From: Companilactobacillus alimentarius DSM 20249
GTDB taxonomy: Bacteria > Bacillota > Bacilli > Lactobacillales > Lactobacillaceae
Direction of reading: 5' to 3'
Assembly (NCBI RefSeq): GCF_002849895.1
Contig: NZ_CP018867.1
Span: 2,108,001-2,172,000, forward strand
DNA length: 64,000 nt
Shown here one piece after another: positions 56,990-64,000 of this stretch; positions within the stretch are counted from its first letter, which is position 1, and each line of letters opens with the position of its first letter. The notes below the pieces were generated by a model. It did no database searches, was not told the origin of the DNA, and saw nothing but the letters and a program-made list of their open reading frames with translations. Made by a program: the position numbers and the translations under genes.

Positions 56990-58645
56990 ATGGCTGAAAA
57001 GCATAAATTAATCGAGTACGCAAATGGTCCTTCTCTTCAAGAGATCAACGGAACAGTTGACGTACCAAAAGGTAAAGGTTTCTTCAAAACGTTGTTCGCC
57101 TATTCAGGTCCAGGGGCTTTAGTTGCTGTTGGTTACATGGATCCAGGTAACTGGTCCACATCAATCACTGGTGGACAAAATTTCCAATATCTACTAATGT
57201 CAGTTATTCTTATGTCTAGTTTAATTGCCATGTTATTACAATATATGGCCGCTAAACTAGGCATCGTGAGTAAGATGGATCTAGCGCAAGCAATCCGTGC
57301 TAGAACAAGTAGATCATTAGGTATTGTTTTATGGATTTTAACTGAGTTAGCCATTATGGCGACTGATATTGCCGAAGTTATCGGTGGTGCTATCGCTTTG
57401 TACTTACTATTTAATATTCCATTAGTAATTGCCGTATTTATCACTGTTGGTGATGTTTTGGTATTACTATTATTGACAAAGATTGGTTTCAGAAAAATTG
57501 AAGCTATCGTTGTATGTTTAATTCTTGTTATTTTATTCGTTTTCGTATATCAAGTAGCTCTATCAAATCCTGATTGGGGTGGCGTTTTCGCTGGATTGAT
57601 CCCAACAGGTAAGACATTCGCAACTGGTCCAAAGATTGGTGGTCAAACACCATTGAATGGTGCCTTAGGTATCATTGGTGCCACAGTTATGCCTCATAAC
57701 TTGTACCTTCACTCAGCTATTTCTCAAACAAGAAAAGTTGACCATGCTGATGAAGCTTCAGTTGCACAAAACGTTCGTTTCTCAGCTTGGGACTCAAATA
57801 TCCAATTAACAGCCGCATTCTTCGTTAATGCTTTGCTATTGATCATGGGTGTTGCCGTCTTCAAGAGTGGTGCCGTAGAGGATCCTTCATTCTTCGGTTT
57901 GTACAAGGCTCTATCAGATACTTCAACTTTGAGTAATGGTGTTTTGATTGCCGTTGCTAAGTCAGGTATCCTTTCAACGTTATTTGCCGTTGCACTTTTG
58001 GCTTCAGGTCAAAACTCAACTATTACCGGTACTTTAACTGGACAAGTTATCATGGAAGGTTTCGTTCACATGAGAATGCCTCTTTGGTTACGTCGTTTGG
58101 TTACACGTTTGATTTCAGTTATCCCAGTTTTAATCTGTGTTATGTTAACAAGTGGTAAGAGTGCTATTGATGAGCACGAAGCTTTGAATACTTTAATGAA
58201 TAATTCACAAGTCTTCTTGGCCTTCGCCTTACCATTCTCAATGTTGCCATTACTATTAATGACTGATAGTGCAACAGAAATGGGTAACAAATTTAAGAAT
58301 GCCGCATGGATCAAAATCTTCGGCTGGTTGTCAGTTATTGCTTTGACATTCTTGAACCTATATGGTTTGCCAGATCAAATCAAAGCCTTCTATGGCGATG
58401 GCATCACATCTGCACAATCATTACAAGCAAACATCATTGCTTACGTATTGATTGCAGCCGTATTGGCATTGTTAGTATGGACAGTTTTCGATATGCATAA
58501 GGGTAATGAAAGACTTAAGACCGTATTGGCTAAGGAAGACGTTACATCAACATACGAACATTTGGCTAAGATCTCAGCTTCAGTATCATCAGAAGAAGAT
58601 TTCGATAAACAAGCCACAGCAGAAAGAAATTCAGAACAAAGATAA
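56990..58645 (+). CDS. mntH: NRAMP-family Mn2+/H+ symporter MntH
   Basis: A 551-aa metal importer with 11 helices. Metal-site motifs DPGN (residues 51-54) in helix 1 and MPHNLYLHS in helix 6 are intact, which define NRAMP selectivity for Mn2+ and Fe2+. A cytosolic C-terminal tail (about 50 residues) is acidic. GGGGAG precedes ATG 56990, with 37 bp after usp. Lactobacilli accumulate manganese instead of SOD, so strong expression is expected; codon bias agrees. Likely repressed by MntR. Confidence 0.96.
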   Translation: MAEKHKLIEYANGPSLQEINGTVDVPKGKGFFKTLFAYSGPGALVAVGYMDPGNWSTSITGGQNFQYLLMSVILMSSLIAMLLQYMAAKLGIVSKMDLAQAIRARTSRSLGIVLWILTELAIMATDIAEVIGGAIALYLLFNIPLVIAVFITVGDVLVLLLLTKIGFRKIEAIVVCLILVILFVFVYQVALSNPDWGGVFAGLIPTGKTFATGPKIGGQTPLNGALGIIGATVMPHNLYLHSAISQTRKVDHADEASVAQNVRFSAWDSNIQLTAAFFVNALLLIMGVAVFKSGAVEDPSFFGLYKALSDTSTLSNGVLIAVAKSGILSTLFAVALLASGQNSTITGTLTGQVIMEGFVHMRMPLWLRRLVTRLISVIPVLICVMLTSGKSAIDEHEALNTLMNNSQVFLAFALPFSMLPLLLMTDSATEMGNKFKNAAWIKIFGWLSVIALTFLNLYGLPDQIKAFYGDGITSAQSLQANIIAYVLIAAVLALLVWTVFDMHKGNERLKTVLAKEDVTSTYEHLAKISASVSSEEDFDKQATAERNSEQR

Positions 58646-58730
58646 GTTTGAAAACAATACGTTTCAAGATGAAATAGTTAACGTAGCAAACTATTTTATT
58701 GATATCACACTTCACAATTGATACAAAACC

Positions 58731-58764
58731 AAAAAATGGAAAACCTTCGGGTTTTCCATTTTTT
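58731..58764. terminator. mntH terminator with UUCG tetraloop
   Basis: AAAAAATGGAAAACC (58731-58745), TTCG loop, GGTTTTCCATTTTTT. It works in both directions and also serves the deformylase gene. Confidence 0.95.
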
Positions 58765-59174
58765 TATATCAAGATTCCATCACAGTGGTCAATCTCATGT
58801 TGAATGATCTGGGCTATAAAGTCACTGAACTCTTGAATATGTTCATGAAAGTCAGTATCCAGATATTTAACCGTAATTTCTTTAAAGCGAGTAGTTTGCC
58901 TTTGACCTTCTAAAGATAAACAACCTTCAAAAGTAACGTAAGAATTCTTCTTACTTATAATAGTAGGATTAATCATCACTACTGCCATCATACCCAAAGA
59001 AAAGATAATTATTTTTTTATTTTGACCAATCATATTAGCCGCCATACCAACACAGTTTTTAGAATTGGCCTTCAAAGTATCTTGTAAGTCTTGAACAATT
59101 GGTAAATCATTTTTAGTTGCCAGTTGGGCTTTTTGTTTTAGAAAGTTTTGGTCATGATTGATAGGTCGTATCAT
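58764..59174 (-). CDS. peptide deformylase-like protein
   Basis: A 136-aa protein with the three PDF motifs in order: a motif-1 variant VGMAANMIG (canonical GxGxAAxQ lacks its Gln), EGCLS with metal ligand Cys85, and QHEIDH (His126, Glu127, His130). It is shorter than type 2 Firmicute Def, so a second copy or a PDF-like protein with another substrate is likely. It normally removes the formyl group of nascent proteins. No SD could be judged strongly. An 11-bp minisatellite lies upstream of its start. Confidence 0.82.
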   Translation of the reverse strand: MIRPINHDQNFLKQKAQLATKNDLPIVQDLQDTLKANSKNCVGMAANMIGQNKKIIIFSLGMMAVVMINPTIISKKNSYVTFEGCLSLEGQRQTTRFKEITVKYLDTDFHEHIQEFSDFIAQIIQHEIDHCDGILI

Positions 59175-59235
59175 AAGTTATCCCTCGATGTAGTTGAATT
59201 AAGTACTGTGAATATATTGTACACTATATGAGACT

Positions 59236-59389
59236 CAGACCAAGCTCAGACCAAGCTCAGACCAAGCCCAGACCAAGCCCAGACCAAGCTCAGACCAAGC
59301 TCAGACCAAGCCCAGACCAAGCCCAGACCAAGCTCAGACCAAGCTCAGACCAAGCCCAGACCAAGCCCAGACCAAGCTCAGACCAAGTC
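59236..59389 (+). repeat. 11-bp minisatellite, 14 units
   Basis: CAGACCAAGCY is repeated 14 times head to tail (154 bp). The last base of the units follows T,T,C,C,T,T,C,C,T,T,C,C,T, so a 44-bp higher-order period exists; the last unit reads CAGACCAAGTC. It lies between the deformylase and AlbA/Schlafen genes and is non-coding (no open frame with an SD). Its GC content stands out from the flanks. Confidence 0.97.
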
Positions 59390-59586
59390 TAATGCGATGA
59401 TAAATAAGCTTGTGATTTTTAAAATATTAGTGCTTTTGATAAGGATAAACTAGATATACATAGTATTTAAAAATTAAAATGCTATGTAGACAAGGCATAT
59501 CTTAATGAAAGTATTAACTTGCATATTTTACTGATGCGTAACAGAATATTATTAAGATATTCATTAATTCCCAAGGAGAATGATTT
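59390..59586. other. promoter region of the AlbA/Schlafen gene
   Basis: AT-rich, no ORF. It must contain the promoter of the 59587 gene; AAGGAG precedes its start. No repeat or operator recognised. Confidence 0.4.
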
Positions 59587-61059
59587 ATGTCAAATGAAAT
59601 TAACAAGGATTTACTTGAGGAAATTAAAAATGGAATTGAATCAGATAGAATAGAATTTAAAGAAGCCCAAGGAAAAGACGGGATGGGTAGTATACCTAAA
59701 AGTGTTTATGAGACAGTTTGCTCATTTTCCAATTCCTATGGGGGTAATATATATTTAGGAGTTGGAGATAATGGGGAGATTTTAGGTATAGAAAAGAAAA
59801 GATTGAATCAGATGAAAAAAGATTTTGTTACGTCTATCCAATCTTCTAATAAAATAAATCCTCCGTTGTATTTGAGCGTTAATGAATTAAAAATACAAAA
59901 TAAATATATTTTGCATATATATGTTCCTGATAGTTCACAAGTTCATAGATTGAATCAAAGAGTGATTTTTGATAGGAATGAGGATGCTGATATCGGTGTG
60001 ACTAATAATACAAATCTTGTTCAGAAAATTTATAATAGAAAACAATCTGATTATACCGAAAATAAGATCTATCCATTTATAGAAACTTCAGATTTCAATA
60101 GTGATCTAATAGATAAAGTAAGGGAAAATTTGGTAAATAACACTACCAGAGAGAATATTCTTGAACATAAGAGTGATTTTGAAGTTCTAAAAAGTCTATC
60201 TATGTATAAGAAAGATTATACAACAGGGAAAAGTGGCTTTACAGCAGCTAGTGTTCTTTTATTTGGTAGTGATGAATTAATAAAATCTATTTTTCCGTAT
60301 TTCTATATTGATGTCCTAGTTAGAGTGAAAAACGTTGAAAGGTATGATGACAGATTAAGAATTCAAACTAACCTAATAGATAGTTATAGTAAAGTTATGG
60401 AATTCTTTTCAAAATATATAAGTGAACCCTTTTATTTGGAGGATGATATAAGGATTAATTTACGTGAAATACTTTTGAGAGAGGTATTAGTAAATTTATT
60501 GGTTCATAGGGAGTATTCAAACCCATTTGTTTCAACAATAGAAATAAGAAATAATGAAATTATTTTATATAATGCTAATAAACCTGTGCATCCTGGAATG
60601 ATTATAAGCGGTGATATCCTCCCTTTTTCAAAAAATCCCAATATTGCTAGAGTATTTCATGTATTAGGTTTAGTCGATGAAATAGGTTCAGGATTAAAAA
60701 AAGTTTTTAAATATGCTCCCATCTTATTTGGTTCAATTCCGATTATTGAAAATAAAGAGTTTTTCAAGGTCATAATGCCAATTACTTCAAAAGGATTAAG
60801 TAATCTAAGCATCTCAAAAGAATATAATGGAAGTACTAATAATATTGATGAATTTGATCTGAATAGTGAGGAAACTGAAATACTCAAAGTACTAACCCGT
60901 CCTATGAGTGCTAGGGAATTAGTGAAATTTAGTAGAAGACCAAGTACAGATAGTTTTCGTAGAAATGTTCTTCTGCCATTATTAAACAAAAATTTAATTG
61001 AGCGAACGATTCCAAATAAACCAAGCAGTCCTAAACAGAAATATAGAAGGAAGGAATAA
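59587..61059 (+). CDS. AlbA_2/Schlafen-type ATP-binding regulator
   Basis: A 490-aa protein of the RecG-like/DUF4062-neighbour type: N-terminal AlbA_2 (Schlafen) domain (ESDRIEFKEAQGKDG, VCSFSNSYGGNIYLGVGDNG), a middle HATPase_c_4 domain (LREVLVNLLVHREYSNP, GLVDEIGSGLKKVFK) and a C-terminal winged helix (MSARELVKFSRRPSTDSFRR). Such proteins are often annotated 'ATP-dependent DNA helicase'; no helicase motifs exist. Roles proposed include transcription control and phage defence. Its codon use is more AT-rich than the next gene, suggesting acquisition. AAGGAG precedes ATG 59587. Confidence 0.85.
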   Translation: MSNEINKDLLEEIKNGIESDRIEFKEAQGKDGMGSIPKSVYETVCSFSNSYGGNIYLGVGDNGEILGIEKKRLNQMKKDFVTSIQSSNKINPPLYLSVNELKIQNKYILHIYVPDSSQVHRLNQRVIFDRNEDADIGVTNNTNLVQKIYNRKQSDYTENKIYPFIETSDFNSDLIDKVRENLVNNTTRENILEHKSDFEVLKSLSMYKKDYTTGKSGFTAASVLLFGSDELIKSIFPYFYIDVLVRVKNVERYDDRLRIQTNLIDSYSKVMEFFSKYISEPFYLEDDIRINLREILLREVLVNLLVHREYSNPFVSTIEIRNNEIILYNANKPVHPGMIISGDILPFSKNPNIARVFHVLGLVDEIGSGLKKVFKYAPILFGSIPIIENKEFFKVIMPITSKGLSNLSISKEYNGSTNNIDEFDLNSEETEILKVLTRPMSARELVKFSRRPSTDSFRRNVLLPLLNKNLIERTIPNKPSSPKQKYRRKE

Positions 61060-61061
61060 AA

Positions 61062-61874
61062 ATGAATCTACTATTTGCCATTGATGACCGCGTCGTCGAT
61101 CAACTCTTGACCACCTTGTATTCCATCAAATGCAACACAACTGCCAAGAGCTTCTCCGTCTATGTGATCCAAGATAAGAAATTGACCCACACCCAACGGA
61201 TAATTAATTTTTGTAAGAAACTCAAAATGACCTATCACGCAATCATTGTTTCCAATACTCATTTTGATAAAGCTCCAGTGACTGACCGCTATCCTAAAAC
61301 TATTTATTATCGCTTATTAGCCTACGAATACCTGCCTAAAAACCTCCAGCGCGTTCTTTATTTAGATACTGATGTTTTAGTGATTAACGATTTGAAACAC
61401 CTCTACAACATGGATTTTGACGGCTACTGGTACGCTGCCGCCAGTCACGTAGCACTAGATGTGACCGACTCCCTTAACAAAATCCGTTTAGGAAATTATG
61501 ATACCAACGGCTACTTCAATTCAGGAGTTATCTTGATGAACCTGCCAGCTGAAAGAGAATATGTCAAAGCAGAAGATATTTATGGTTATATCAGAATCAA
61601 GAATCTAGCACTCTTCTTGCCAGATCAGGATATTTTAAATGGATTGTACGGGCAACACATTAAGAAGATACCAGACGAAGTCTACAACTACGATGCCCGA
61701 ATGAATCCACTATATTATGCGAAAAGCAATGGGCAGTGGGATATTGATTGGGTGATTGACCACACCGCCATTCTCCATTTCTGTGGAAGAGACAAGCCTT
61801 GGAAGGCCGACTATAAAGAGAGATACTCGGGATTATATAAACACTATGCTCACCTTGCTAAAAATCTTCATTAA
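61062..61874 (+). CDS. family 8 glycosyltransferase
   Basis: A 270-aa GT8 enzyme. The metal-binding DxD reads DTD in RVLYLDTDVLVI; YFNSGVILMN and the C-terminal ILHFCGRDKPWK are the family hallmarks. It transfers glucose or galactose from UDP-sugars to lipopolysaccharide, teichoic or protein acceptors in relatives; the acceptor here is unknown. ATG 61062 starts 2 bp after the preceding stop with AAGGAAGGA upstream. Its base composition is higher in GC than the AlbA-type gene before it, so the pairing may be recent. Confidence 0.92.
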   Translation: MNLLFAIDDRVVDQLLTTLYSIKCNTTAKSFSVYVIQDKKLTHTQRIINFCKKLKMTYHAIIVSNTHFDKAPVTDRYPKTIYYRLLAYEYLPKNLQRVLYLDTDVLVINDLKHLYNMDFDGYWYAAASHVALDVTDSLNKIRLGNYDTNGYFNSGVILMNLPAEREYVKAEDIYGYIRIKNLALFLPDQDILNGLYGQHIKKIPDEVYNYDARMNPLYYAKSNGQWDIDWVIDHTAILHFCGRDKPWKADYKERYSGLYKHYAHLAKNLH

Positions 61875-61881
61875 TTTGTTT

Positions 61882-61928
61882 AAAAGGGGTCTTCAAAATC
61901 ACTGCGTGTGATTTTTGAGACCCTTTTT
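61882..61928 (+). terminator. rho-independent terminator
   Basis: AAAAGGGGTCTTCAAAATCAC / GTGATTTTTGAGACCC hairpin followed by a T5 run. Confidence 0.93.
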
Positions 61929-61946
61929 GTTATGGAAACCACAATT

Positions 61947-62106
61947 CAGTCCGGAATAAAAAACTCGATTGGGCTCAGATGTGAAATTATTCTTAGCAAT
62001 TTATTGCTTAAAATAAGGCCGAGCTTGGAAATGCCGCGTACTTTGCGGTAGTTTCAAGTCGTGCCCACATCGTTCCAGCCCATATCGAGTTTTTTGTGGA
62101 GGACGG
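61947..62106 (+). ncRNA. 160-nt structured RNA element, copy B
   Basis: Plus-strand counterpart of copy A (50719-50560), 135 of 160 positions identical by hand count, no gaps. It starts CAGTCCGGA and ends GGAGGACGG, so GTCC/GGAC closes P1. P1, the inner stem and P2 are all kept by paired changes. Strongly conserved single-stranded stretches include GGCTCA, GTGAAAT and the P3 loop region CGTAC. It begins 19 nt after the preceding terminator and ends about 55 nt before the operator of the RHH gene; no own promoter or terminator is evident. Confidence 0.72.
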
Positions 62107-62160
62107 CATATTTAACTATCAAGCACATAGAGCAAAGTTTATCAAATGCATATTAAAGTA

Positions 62161-62189
62161 ATATCACATTGATATAAAAGTGATATAAT
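62161..62189 (+). promoter_or_regulatory. -10 and operator of the RHH gene, leaderless transcript likely
   Basis: Inverted repeat ATATCAC (62161-62167) / GTGATAT (62180-62186) overlaps a perfect TATAAT (62184-62189). The ATG at 62196 lies where transcription should start (7 bp after the -10) and no SD exists. The -35 is not convincing. Confidence 0.6.
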
Positions 62190-62195
62190 AAAACC

Positions 62196-62519
62196 ATGGC
62201 AGATAAAATGATTGCATTAAGACTAGACAAAGATTTGTACGACCGAATTGCAGAAGATGCGGCACGTGAAAATCGCAGCGTCAACAATTATATTGTCACC
62301 AAGTTGAGCGAAGCTGTACCGACAAATAACCTCGAGCAGCGCCAAATTGTAGGATCTATCGTCAGAGGGGATAAGATCAATATGGCAAACGACTTGATCG
62401 AAGTTAAGGGTATTTACTATCGCTATGACCTTTTGGCAAATGATTCCGTTGATACAAAAGTGAATTATCAGGTTATTAAGGCTAATGGCAATATCTTGAC
62501 GATTCAGAAATTAAAATAA
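62196..62519 (+). CDS. ribbon-helix-helix regulator
   Basis: A 107-aa protein: an Arc/CopG-type RHH domain (residues 1-45, MIALRLDKDLYDRIAEDAAR, VNNYIVTKLSEAV) plus a C-terminal beta-rich segment (VEVKGIYYRYDLL, NILTIQKLK) of unknown role. It lacks an SD; its mRNA probably starts at the ATG. The inverted repeat across the -10 suggests autorepression. The SPFH gene follows 19 bp later. No toxin gene of a recognised type adjoins. Confidence 0.78.
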   Translation: MADKMIALRLDKDLYDRIAEDAARENRSVNNYIVTKLSEAVPTNNLEQRQIVGSIVRGDKINMANDLIEVKGIYYRYDLLANDSVDTKVNYQVIKANGNILTIQKLK

Positions 62520-62538
62520 GAAAAGTAGGCGGGGAATA

Positions 62539-63357
62539 TTGTTTGGATTTAAAGTAGTACGACAAAATCATGTGGGATTGATTGAAACTTTAGGGAAGTA
62601 TCGACGTGAAGTAGACGCTGGATTGAGCTTTTACGTTCCGATGTTCCAAAAAGTTAGAATAGTTGATTTAGCAATGATTCCATTGTCATTGAAAGGATAT
62701 TCGGTCATTACCAAGGATAATGCTGAAGTTCAAACAAACGTTACTTTAAATTACCACGTCACTGACGCCAGAAAGTTCGAATACGAGAATAGTAATTCCG
62801 TTGAATCAATGGTGCAATTGGTACGTGGACACTTACATGATATTATCGGTAAAATTGACTTGAACGAAGCATTAGGTTCAACTTCAAAGATCAATGCAGA
62901 TTTGGCAAACGCTATTGGGGATTTAACTAATACTTATGGAATCAAAGTCGATCGAGTTAATATTGATGAACTGAAACCATCAGCCTCAATCACCGAATCA
63001 ATGGAAAAACAAATTAGAGCTGATCGTGAAAAGACTGCCGCAATTGCCAAAGCTAACGGTGAAGCTAGAAGTATTGAGATTGAAACTAAAGCTAGAAACG
63101 ATGCCACTGTTTCAACTGCTAAAGCTCAGGCTGAAGCAACGATTGCTCGAGCTGACGCCAAGGCTTATGAAATCAAGAAGTTAAATGATATGTTAGCCTC
63201 AGCTGACAGTAAATACTTCACAGATCAACAGATTCAAGCCTTCGCCGATTTGGCTAATTCGGCTGCTAATACTGTTGTGATGAGCAAAGAAGATATTGGT
63301 AAGTATTCTGAGATACCAGTTACAGCACAAGTTATGAATCAAATAAGTAATAAATAA
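62539..63357 (+). CDS. SPFH/band-7 protein
   Basis: A 272-aa stomatin/prohibitin-like protein: SPFH domain (residues 1-165: VVRQNHVGLIETLGKYRREV, KDNAEVQTNVTLNYHVTD, IGKIDLNEALGSTSKINADL) and an Ala/Glu-rich coiled coil (about 165-225). It lacks the usual N-terminal transmembrane helix, so membrane attachment would be through a hairpin or lipid. Start TTG 62539 with GGCGGGG upstream. It likely organises membrane microdomains. Coupling to an RHH gene is unusual. Confidence 0.85.
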   Translation: MFGFKVVRQNHVGLIETLGKYRREVDAGLSFYVPMFQKVRIVDLAMIPLSLKGYSVITKDNAEVQTNVTLNYHVTDARKFEYENSNSVESMVQLVRGHLHDIIGKIDLNEALGSTSKINADLANAIGDLTNTYGIKVDRVNIDELKPSASITESMEKQIRADREKTAAIAKANGEARSIEIETKARNDATVSTAKAQAEATIARADAKAYEIKKLNDMLASADSKYFTDQQIQAFADLANSAANTVVMSKEDIGKYSEIPVTAQVMNQISNK

Positions 63358-63445
63358 AAAACATTATTAAAAATAACGAAAATTAAATTATGTAAAATGT
63401 TGATAATTTCCTTGTTAGGAATTAATATATAACTATAAGATCAAG

Positions 63446-63480
63446 TCTAGGTAGCCCACGGGCCCTAGGCTATTTTTTTT
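63446..63480 (+). terminator. rho-independent terminator
   Basis: CTAGG...GCCC / GGGC...CCTAG hairpin followed by a T8 run. It lies 18 bp upstream of the Abi-type start, so it may also serve as an attenuator. Confidence 0.8.
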
Positions 63481-63497
63481 CGGAGGGTTATCTCGCT

Positions 63498-64000
63498 ATG
63501 AATGAAGGCAAAGCTTTTAAATCTTATAGACAGCAGATAAAAATATTGAGAAATCGTGGAATGTATATTCCGTTTGGAAATGATGCTTCCAAAGTAATTA
63601 AAGTTCTTGAACGAGAGAATTATTATAATGTCATAAATGGGTATAAGGATATTTTTTTAGAACGTGATCAAGTATCGATGAGAATTATTAAACCAGAGGT
63701 ATTTAAAAAGGGAACAACCTTTGATCAAGTGTCATCGTTATATTATTTTGACCGTGAATTACGTAATCTTTGTCTTAAGTACATGTTAAAAATCGAAAGT
63801 TCTTTAAAATCAATAATTTCATATCGTTTTAGTGAAAAGTTTAAAGGGCAGATGAATCCATATTTTAATCTTAATAATTACAATACTGATTCGAAAATGA
63901 CATTAAGAGTTGCAAAGAATATTGCTACATTGTCTAATACGATTTCTTATAAGAGTAAAGATGAATCGATAAATCATTATTTAAGGGAGTATGGAACCGT
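63498..64000 (+). CDS. Abi-family protein (3'-truncated by window)
   Basis: The first 167 codons of an Abi_2 (AbiD/AbiF-like) protein: FKSYRQQIKILRNRGMYIP, VLERENYYNVINGYKDIFL, FDQVSSLYYFDRELRNLCLKYMLKIESSLKSIISYRF carry the family's RNYYNxINGY and R-x4-6-H-like helical pattern. Members of this family give abortive infection against phages in lactococci. GGAGGG at 63482-63487 serves ATG 63498. The C-terminal half lies beyond the window, so intactness is unknown. Confidence 0.85.
   Translation, partial: MNEGKAFKSYRQQIKILRNRGMYIPFGNDASKVIKVLERENYYNVINGYKDIFLERDQVSMRIIKPEVFKKGTTFDQVSSLYYFDRELRNLCLKYMLKIESSLKSIISYRFSEKFKGQMNPYFNLNNYNTDSKMTLRVAKNIATLSNTISYKSKDESINHYLREYGT

Noticed and set aside
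59236..59389. CRISPR array
   Set aside because: The 11-bp units are directly adjacent, without spacers, and no cas gene is near. It is a minisatellite.
1..64000. tRNA, rRNA, tmRNA or replication origin
   Set aside because: No cloverleaf with CCA-type end, rRNA core sequence or DnaA-box cluster noticed by eye in the gaps between genes.

Overview
This is AT-rich, low-GC Gram-positive DNA with Shine-Dalgarno starts (frequent TTG starts) and many strong rho-independent terminators. It carries S-layer-type SLAP-domain proteins, a ComK homologue, acetolactate synthase/decarboxylase, an exosortase-G cluster and NRAMP manganese import. Together these point to a member of the Lactobacillaceae, possibly Companilactobacillus; the genus is an inference. 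No rRNA, tRNA, CRISPR array, transposase or prophage was recognised.

Layout. 1-10 kb: amino-acid permease, a membrane-protein operon with a decayed XRE regulator and two matching operators, two multi-SLAP surface proteins, two lipoproteins. 10.5-20.3 kb: a cell-surface and competence district holding a DUF1659/DUF2922 pair, a strongly expressed S-layer protein, an orphan substrate-binding protein, an acyltransferase, a GH73 glucosaminidase with SLAP repeats, comK, a competence-type sigma factor and an amidase with a SLAP repeat. 20.4-26 kb: lipoprotein, YdcF-like, AI-2E-family and glycosyltransferase-like proteins, then gpmA. 26.1-30.8 kb (minus): the exosortase-G (XrtG) cluster. 30.9-40.7 kb: solitary HicA, two drug-efflux MFS pumps, glutathione peroxidase, an FtsX-type ABC exporter, an SOS-controlled Y-family polymerase with a YolD partner, and a matrixin-like protease. 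40.9-48 kb: CcpA-controlled PTS and esterase, a MazEF-type pair, a LacI regulator and two EamA transporters. 48.1-55.2 kb: UvrA-like ABC protein, SDR, alsD-alsS with a divergent MarR regulator, and a broken Mor-family gene. 55.2-58.7 kb: manganese module (mntR, a small ORF, usp, mntH). 58.7-64 kb: deformylase-like protein, an 11-bp minisatellite, a Schlafen/AlbA-type protein, GT8, a ribbon-helix-helix/SPFH pair and a truncated Abi-type gene.

The strongest undescribed signal is a 160-nt element present twice (50560-50719 minus, 61947-62106 plus). The copies align without gaps and differ at 25 positions by my hand count; 18 of these form nine compensatory base-pair changes in a three-way-junction fold. 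This indicates a selected structured RNA that I cannot name. Other RNA-level candidates are a perfect 20-bp hairpin hiding the SD of the substrate-binding protein, two mutually exclusive hairpins at the sigma-factor start, an attenuator-like leader before an MFS gene, and a two-copy terminator family. Several genes look recently damaged: the XRE regulator (7-nt deletion), the small protein beside it, the Mor-family paralogue (nonsense codon) and the exosortase glycosyltransferase (ATG to ATA start).
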